Below are positions 14,411-17,296 of a stretch of 17,296 bases of DNA, one piece after another (position 1 is the stretch's first letter; each line of letters starts with the position of its first letter). The notes beneath the pieces were generated by a model. That model did no database searches and was not told the origin of the DNA. It saw nothing but the letters and a program-made list of their open reading frames with translations. The stretch is from an uncultured Bacilli bacterium (GTDB lineage: Bacteria; Bacillota_I; Bacilli_A; RF39; UBA660), in contig CANRLB010000015.1 in assembly GCA_947631365.1 (NCBI GenBank), positions 1-17,296 of the forward strand, written 5' to 3'. Both the position numbers and the translations under genes were made by a program.

Positions 14411-16630
14411 ATGAATAAAAAGAATAAAGTAATGTTAATAATAGTAATAATAATGTCACTCGTAATAATAACATGGAATAAAAGTTATTCATATGAAATG
14501 AATAATAATGAAGTAGAGGAAAAAGAAATAGAAAGAAAAGAATTTGCAATATATTTAGAAAAGACACAAAATACAAAAGACTATGAAAAATCAGAAGATA
14601 ATAATTTTCCAAAGCAAGGATATTTATTAAATACAAATAAAACTAAATGTTATGAATATGGAAGTAATAAAGAAGTATCCAATGCAATAGAACAAAGTTT
14701 ATCTAATGGAGTAATAGATGGAAGCGTTATAGTAACAAGTCAAAAAAGTATCTATTGTAATATATATTTTGATAAAGATGATACATCACCAGAAGTAGGT
14801 AGTTTGAATCTAAAAGGTAAAGACAAAGAAAATAAAGAATTAAATAATGGATATACGTATAGTAAAGAAATAAATTATAATGTTACATGGAATAATGATG
14901 ATGTAGCCCAAGTATGTGTAAAAGAAGGAGATGGGAGTTGTACAGATTGGAAACAATTAGAAAATAATAATAAAGGTATAAGTGGTACAATAACTATATC
15001 TACAGGTGATGGGTCTAAAAATATATATGTTTATTTAAAAGATAAAGCAAATAATGTATCAGTTACCAATGATAATTCTAATAAATCAATAACATTAGAT
15101 CAAACAGCACCTAGTATAGGGAGTATAACATTAACAGGAAATAAAGAAGAAAATAGTCAATTTACTTTAACAGAGGGATATACCCATACAACTAGTGTAA
15201 ATTATAGTACAAGTTTAACAGAAGCAAATATAGATAAATATTGTGTAGTAGATGGAAGTAGTTGTAATAGTTATAATGATACAGGAAAAACAACATTAAG
15301 TGGAATAGTAATCATAAGTTCTACCCAAGGAAGTCATACCATAACCCTAAGTGTCAAAGATAAAGCAGGCAATATGGCAAATAAAACAGAAACAATAAAG
15401 TATGATAGTGCCAATCCAACAATAAGTATGGAAACACCAACGTCAACAGAGAATACAATAACATTTGCTCTAAGTGGAAGCGATACATATCCAAGTGTAA
15501 CATTAACAAAAAGTTGTTGGACAGTAAATGGAAGTACAACTAAAACGGGAAGTATAAGTGGAAATACATGTACAATAAATGGTTTAACTGAAAATACAAC
15601 ATATACAGTATATGGAAGAGTAACAGATGAATCAGGAAGATATGTAGAAACAAGTAAAAGTATTAAAACAGAAGAAACATTACCAGCAGGGCAAAAGACA
15701 GCCAAAGAAAGACTAGGAGTAGTACCAGCTGGAATAAGTGATATTCTCTTAGGGGATATGTACAGATTTGTTGGAGCTTGTGACGCAGCAAATAATGGAT
15801 GTGATGACAAAGTGGATAATTTCATTTGCTTTGGAACAACCACAAAAAGTCAATGTACCTTAACAAATGACTATATGTACAGAATAATAGGAATAACTCC
15901 GGAAGGACAAATGAAATTAATTAAAAATATTGCCATAAGAGAAGGAGAAACAAAAAGTTTCGAAATATATAAGTATGGTAACACAAATATAACATGGCCT
16001 AATTCATATATATATCAGAGATTAAATGGTAATAATTTTAATAATTCTGGGTTATCAGATTTATTCATAGATAGTGAAACAAGTGATGTTAAGTATTTAA
16101 AATCAGAAGGAGATACTACCTGGTATAGCAAAATAGATAGTACTCATGAGTGGTTATATGGAGGAATTTATAGTAGTGATGCAAATAAGTCTGCTGATGA
16201 AATATATAAAATAGAATCAGGAAAACAAGCGGTTCAACAAAACTATGGTGAGAATGCCACCTTTTGGGAGTCAGGAATCCAAGCCGCTATTGGGTTAATG
16301 TATGTAAGTGATTTTTACTATTCATATGCAGAGGATGGAACGAATTCCTCAAATACAAATTGTCGTTATTCATCAGATGGATGTGTAAATAGTTGGCTGC
16401 ATATAAGTAAGAACGGTAAGGATGGTATTCGAGATGAATGGACCATGACGCGGTCCGATGTAGAAAAAGGTGGGTATTACAGATGGGCGTACGTGAGTGG
16501 GAGTGGGAACTTGTTCAGCCGATATTTATCTGATGGTACCATAATTCGTCCCGCCTTCTATCTCCTCTCTTCTATAACGATTTCAGGTGGAAAAGGAACA
16601 AGTGCAGATCCATTTATGATAGAGTTATAA
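14411..16630 (+). CDS. Large secreted/anchored surface protein with Ig-like repeats and C-type-lectin-like (DUF6273-like) C-terminus
   Basis: A 739-residue exported protein. Residues 1-26 are a basic tip plus hydrophobic stretch (signal peptide or anchor; a cleavage site near SYSYE is possible). Next comes a small domain with Cys80 and Cys116, the latter in IYCNIYFD. Two Ig-like repeats follow (about 125-230 and 231-331), each with a Cys pair (169/177, 278/285) and a KDKA-N or KDKAGN strand. A third, fibronectin-like unit (about 332-419) has Cys369 and Cys387. The C-terminal module (about 430-739) has IGLMYVSDFYYS, EWTMTRSD and an end with RPAFYLLSS and GTSADPF, resembling DUF6273/DUF1566-type C-type lectin folds. 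No LPxTG or C-terminal membrane anchor is seen. ATG 14411 is preferred over GTG 14399 because the paralogue at 17111 starts there and GGGTGAG precedes it. G+C rises sharply near the 3' end. It is probably an adhesin or variable antigen under the divergent regulator. Confidence 0.8.
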   Translation: MNKKNKVMLIIVIIMSLVIITWNKSYSYEMNNNEVEEKEIERKEFAIYLEKTQNTKDYEKSEDNNFPKQGYLLNTNKTKCYEYGSNKEVSNAIEQSLSNGVIDGSVIVTSQKSIYCNIYFDKDDTSPEVGSLNLKGKDKENKELNNGYTYSKEINYNVTWNNDDVAQVCVKEGDGSCTDWKQLENNNKGISGTITISTGDGSKNIYVYLKDKANNVSVTNDNSNKSITLDQTAPSIGSITLTGNKEENSQFTLTEGYTHTTSVNYSTSLTEANIDKYCVVDGSSCNSYNDTGKTTLSGIVIISSTQGSHTITLSVKDKAGNMANKTETIKYDSANPTISMETPTSTENTITFALSGSDTYPSVTLTKSCWTVNGSTTKTGSISGNTCTINGLTENTTYTVYGRVTDESGRYVETSKSIKTEETLPAGQKTAKERLGVVPAGISDILLGDMYRFVGACDAANNGCDDKVDNFICFGTTTKSQCTLTNDYMYRIIGITPEGQMKLIKNIAIREGETKSFEIYKYGNTNITWPNSYIYQRLNGNNFNNSGLSDLFIDSETSDVKYLKSEGDTTWYSKIDSTHEWLYGGIYSSDANKSADEIYKIESGKQAVQQNYGENATFWESGIQAAIGLMYVSDFYYSYAEDGTNSSNTNCRYSSDGCVNSWLHISKNGKDGIRDEWTMTRSDVEKGGYYRWAYVSGSGNLFSRYLSDGTIIRPAFYLLSSITISGGKGTSADPFMIEL
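14414..14572 (+). repeat. Direct repeat copy 1: 5' end of surface gene A
   Basis: By my count 148 of 159 bases match 17120-17278, in frame, covering the signal sequence and the first part of the mature protein. Upstream regions do not match. Confidence 0.85.
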
Positions 16631-16674
16631 CCCGAGAAGGAAAACTCGTAAAAACCTTCATAGACTTAATCCTT

Positions 16675-16704
16675 TGAGAAAGTAGCAATACTTTCTCATT
16701 TTTT
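16675..16704 (+). terminator. Terminator of surface gene A
   Basis: A 9-bp stem TGAGAAAGT/ACTTTCTCA (16675-16683 with 16690-16698), a 6-base loop and six T (16699-16704), 44 bases after the stop codon. A smaller CGAG/CTCG hairpin (16633-16648) lies between. Confidence 0.85.
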
Positions 16705-16707
16705 GAG

Positions 16708-16747
16708 CAAAAAAATATTAGTAAAAAAATAACATTACTAATATTTT
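16708..16747 (-). terminator. Terminator of regulator B gene
   Basis: A 13-bp stem (16712-16724 with 16735-16747) with a 10-base loop, three bases beyond the regulator stop codon. On the minus strand it is followed by a U-run (A-run at about 16709-16715). Confidence 0.8.
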
Positions 16748-16750
16748 ATT

Positions 16751-17002
16751 TTAATCTTTTAATTGTAATTTTTCTTTACTAAAAAATATTATATCTTGTA
16801 TAGTGCAGTTAAAATAATTGCATAACCTTCCTAATACATAAATATCAATTCTTGTTGCATCGCCATTCATTAATCTTTTAATAACTTTAAAATCTGTTTC
16901 TGTATCTCTCATTAATTTATTAATACTTACATTATTTTCTTTTAATATTTTTCCTAGTTTAAAGTAAAAATAGCCATATTCCGTTTTAATTTCCTTAATC
17001 AT
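16751..17002 (-). CDS. Cro/cI-type helix-turn-helix regulator (HTH_26-like), module B
   Basis: An 83-residue DNA-binding protein consisting mostly of one helix-turn-helix domain. Family-type features are the opening FKLGKILKENNVSINKLMRDT, then a recognition region near TDFKVIKRLMNGDATRIDIYVLGRLC, and the closing NYFNCTIQDIIFF, which is the HTH_26 (small Cro/cI-like) pattern. It is not closely similar to the module A regulator. A frame opens further upstream (17032), but the ATG at 17002 has a GAGAGG ribosome binding site at about 17008-17013 and gives the usual start. It is divergent from the second surface-protein gene, with a palindrome inside that gene's promoter, so repression of that gene is likely. 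Confidence 0.85.
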   Translation of the reverse strand: MIKEIKTEYGYFYFKLGKILKENNVSINKLMRDTETDFKVIKRLMNGDATRIDIYVLGRLCNYFNCTIQDIIFFSKEKLQLKD

Positions 17003-17044
17003 AATAACCTCTCTTTGAAAAAATTTTAACAATGTATTGGTTAC

Positions 17045-17073
17045 TTGACTATTGGCTATATAACCAGTATAAT
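17045..17073 (+). promoter_or_regulatory. Promoter with built-in operator, module B
   Basis: TTGACT (17045-17050), exactly 17 bases, then a perfect TATAAT (17068-17073). The spacer holds the near-palindrome TGGCTATATAACCA (17053-17066, six of seven pairs match). A further half-site TTGGTTA is at 17037-17043, upstream of the -35 box. Confidence 0.75.
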
Positions 17074-17110
17074 TATTATTGAAAATGGTATAAGACGAGG
17101 TTATTAATCT

Positions 17111-17296
17111 ATGAAAGAGAATAAAAAGAATAAAATAATGTTAATAATAGTAATAATAATGTCACTAGTAATAATAACATGGAATAAAAGTTATTCATAT
17201 GAAATGAATAATAAGGAAACAGAAGAAAAAGAAATAGAAAGAAAAGAATTTGCTATATATTTAGAAAAAGAACAAAACTCAAGTAAAACAGATAAT
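17111..17296 (+). CDS. Second surface-protein gene, 5' part only (cut by window end)
   Basis: The first 62 codons of a paralogue of the 14411 gene; the frame is still open at the last base. The product starts MKENKKNKIMLIIVIIMSLV, a signal/anchor segment almost identical to that of the first protein, followed by SYSYEMNN and a charged EERKEFAIYLE-type segment. It has two extra codons near the start compared with the first copy. A GAGG ribosome binding site at 17097-17100 lies 10 bases upstream, and the TTGACT/TATAAT promoter at 17045-17073 drives it. The rest of the protein, including whether it has the same Ig-like and lectin-like parts, is outside the window. Confidence 0.85.
   Translation, partial: MKENKKNKIMLIIVIIMSLVIITWNKSYSYEMNNKETEEKEIERKEFAIYLEKEQNSSKTDN
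17120..17278 (+). repeat. Direct repeat copy 2: 5' end of surface gene B
   Basis: Second copy of the repeat at 14414-14572, about 93% identical over 159 bases, offset 2706 bp. Most changes are single bases; the similarity falls off after the AIYLEK segment. Confidence 0.85.

Noticed and set aside
14334..14636. 100-codon minus-strand frame opposite the start of surface gene A
   Set aside because: It crosses the operators and the surface-gene start, is a low-complexity Leu/Tyr/Phe-rich shadow of an AT-rich coding strand, and has no ribosome binding site.
15334..15843. 169-codon minus-strand frame inside surface gene A
   Set aside because: It is antisense to well-supported Ig-like repeats and has only shadow-type hydrophobic composition and no signals of its own. 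The 61-codon frame at 15354-15539 was rejected likewise.
1..17296. CRISPR arrays, tRNA or rRNA genes, transposases, integrases, reverse transcriptase
   Set aside because: I looked on both strands and saw no regularly spaced repeats, tRNA-like folds, rRNA sequence or mobile-element enzyme; the accessory end has only the two regulator/surface modules.

Overview
This is an AT-rich (roughly a quarter to a third G+C) bacterial chromosome segment that looks like the origin-proximal region of a member of the Bacillota, most likely an uncultured, small-genome Bacilli-type gut organism. The evidence is the order yidC - jag(khpB) - mnmE - mnmG - rsmG - parB/noc-like, which is the classic oriC neighbourhood, together with rpoE (RNA polymerase delta), a Firmicutes hallmark. 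A class A penicillin-binding protein shows that peptidoglycan is made, so this is not a wall-less Mollicute. Trp is encoded by TGG and rsmG ends in TGA, so the standard bacterial code fits. The organism-level placement is inference.

Layout. 1-1634: yidC and khpB, overlapping, closed by a terminator that also serves a small frameshifted minus-strand gene (1678-1880). 1986-5896: the tRNA/rRNA modification operon mnmE-mnmG-rsmG. 5907-6428 (minus): a 2H phosphoesterase whose only sensible start is ATT. 6563-7267: an unrecognised soluble protein with its own promoter and terminator. 7360-8385: a ParB/Noc-family protein. 8407-10314 (minus): a bifunctional PBP, convergent with parB and sharing one terminator. 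10420-10755: a small protein, probably DUF1934/YwiB-like, that also appears to start with ATT. 10805-11251: rpoE. 11339-12211: a cation diffusion facilitator. 12261-14053: prfA-prmC, release factor 1 and its methyltransferase.

The last 3.2 kb (14060-17296) are accessory and are the most interesting part. They hold two consecutive modules, each made of a small helix-turn-helix regulator on the minus strand and a divergent gene for a large secreted or anchored surface protein on the plus strand. Module A has three copies of a 17-bp palindrome (consensus TAGAYAA-N3-NTRTCTA) around the surface-gene promoter. Module B has a different regulator and a different palindrome, which fills exactly the 17-bp spacer of its promoter. 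The two surface genes are about 93% identical over their first ~159 bp and have different regulators and upstream DNA, suggesting a multi-copy, individually switched surface-protein family. The first surface gene ends in a C-type-lectin/DUF6273-like region where local G+C rises to about 53%, which suggests a variable or recombining 3' cassette.

Several starts given here are corrected from the longest open frame, using ribosome binding sites and family alignment: mnmE 1986, the minus-strand regulators 14296 and 17002, and the surface protein 14411.
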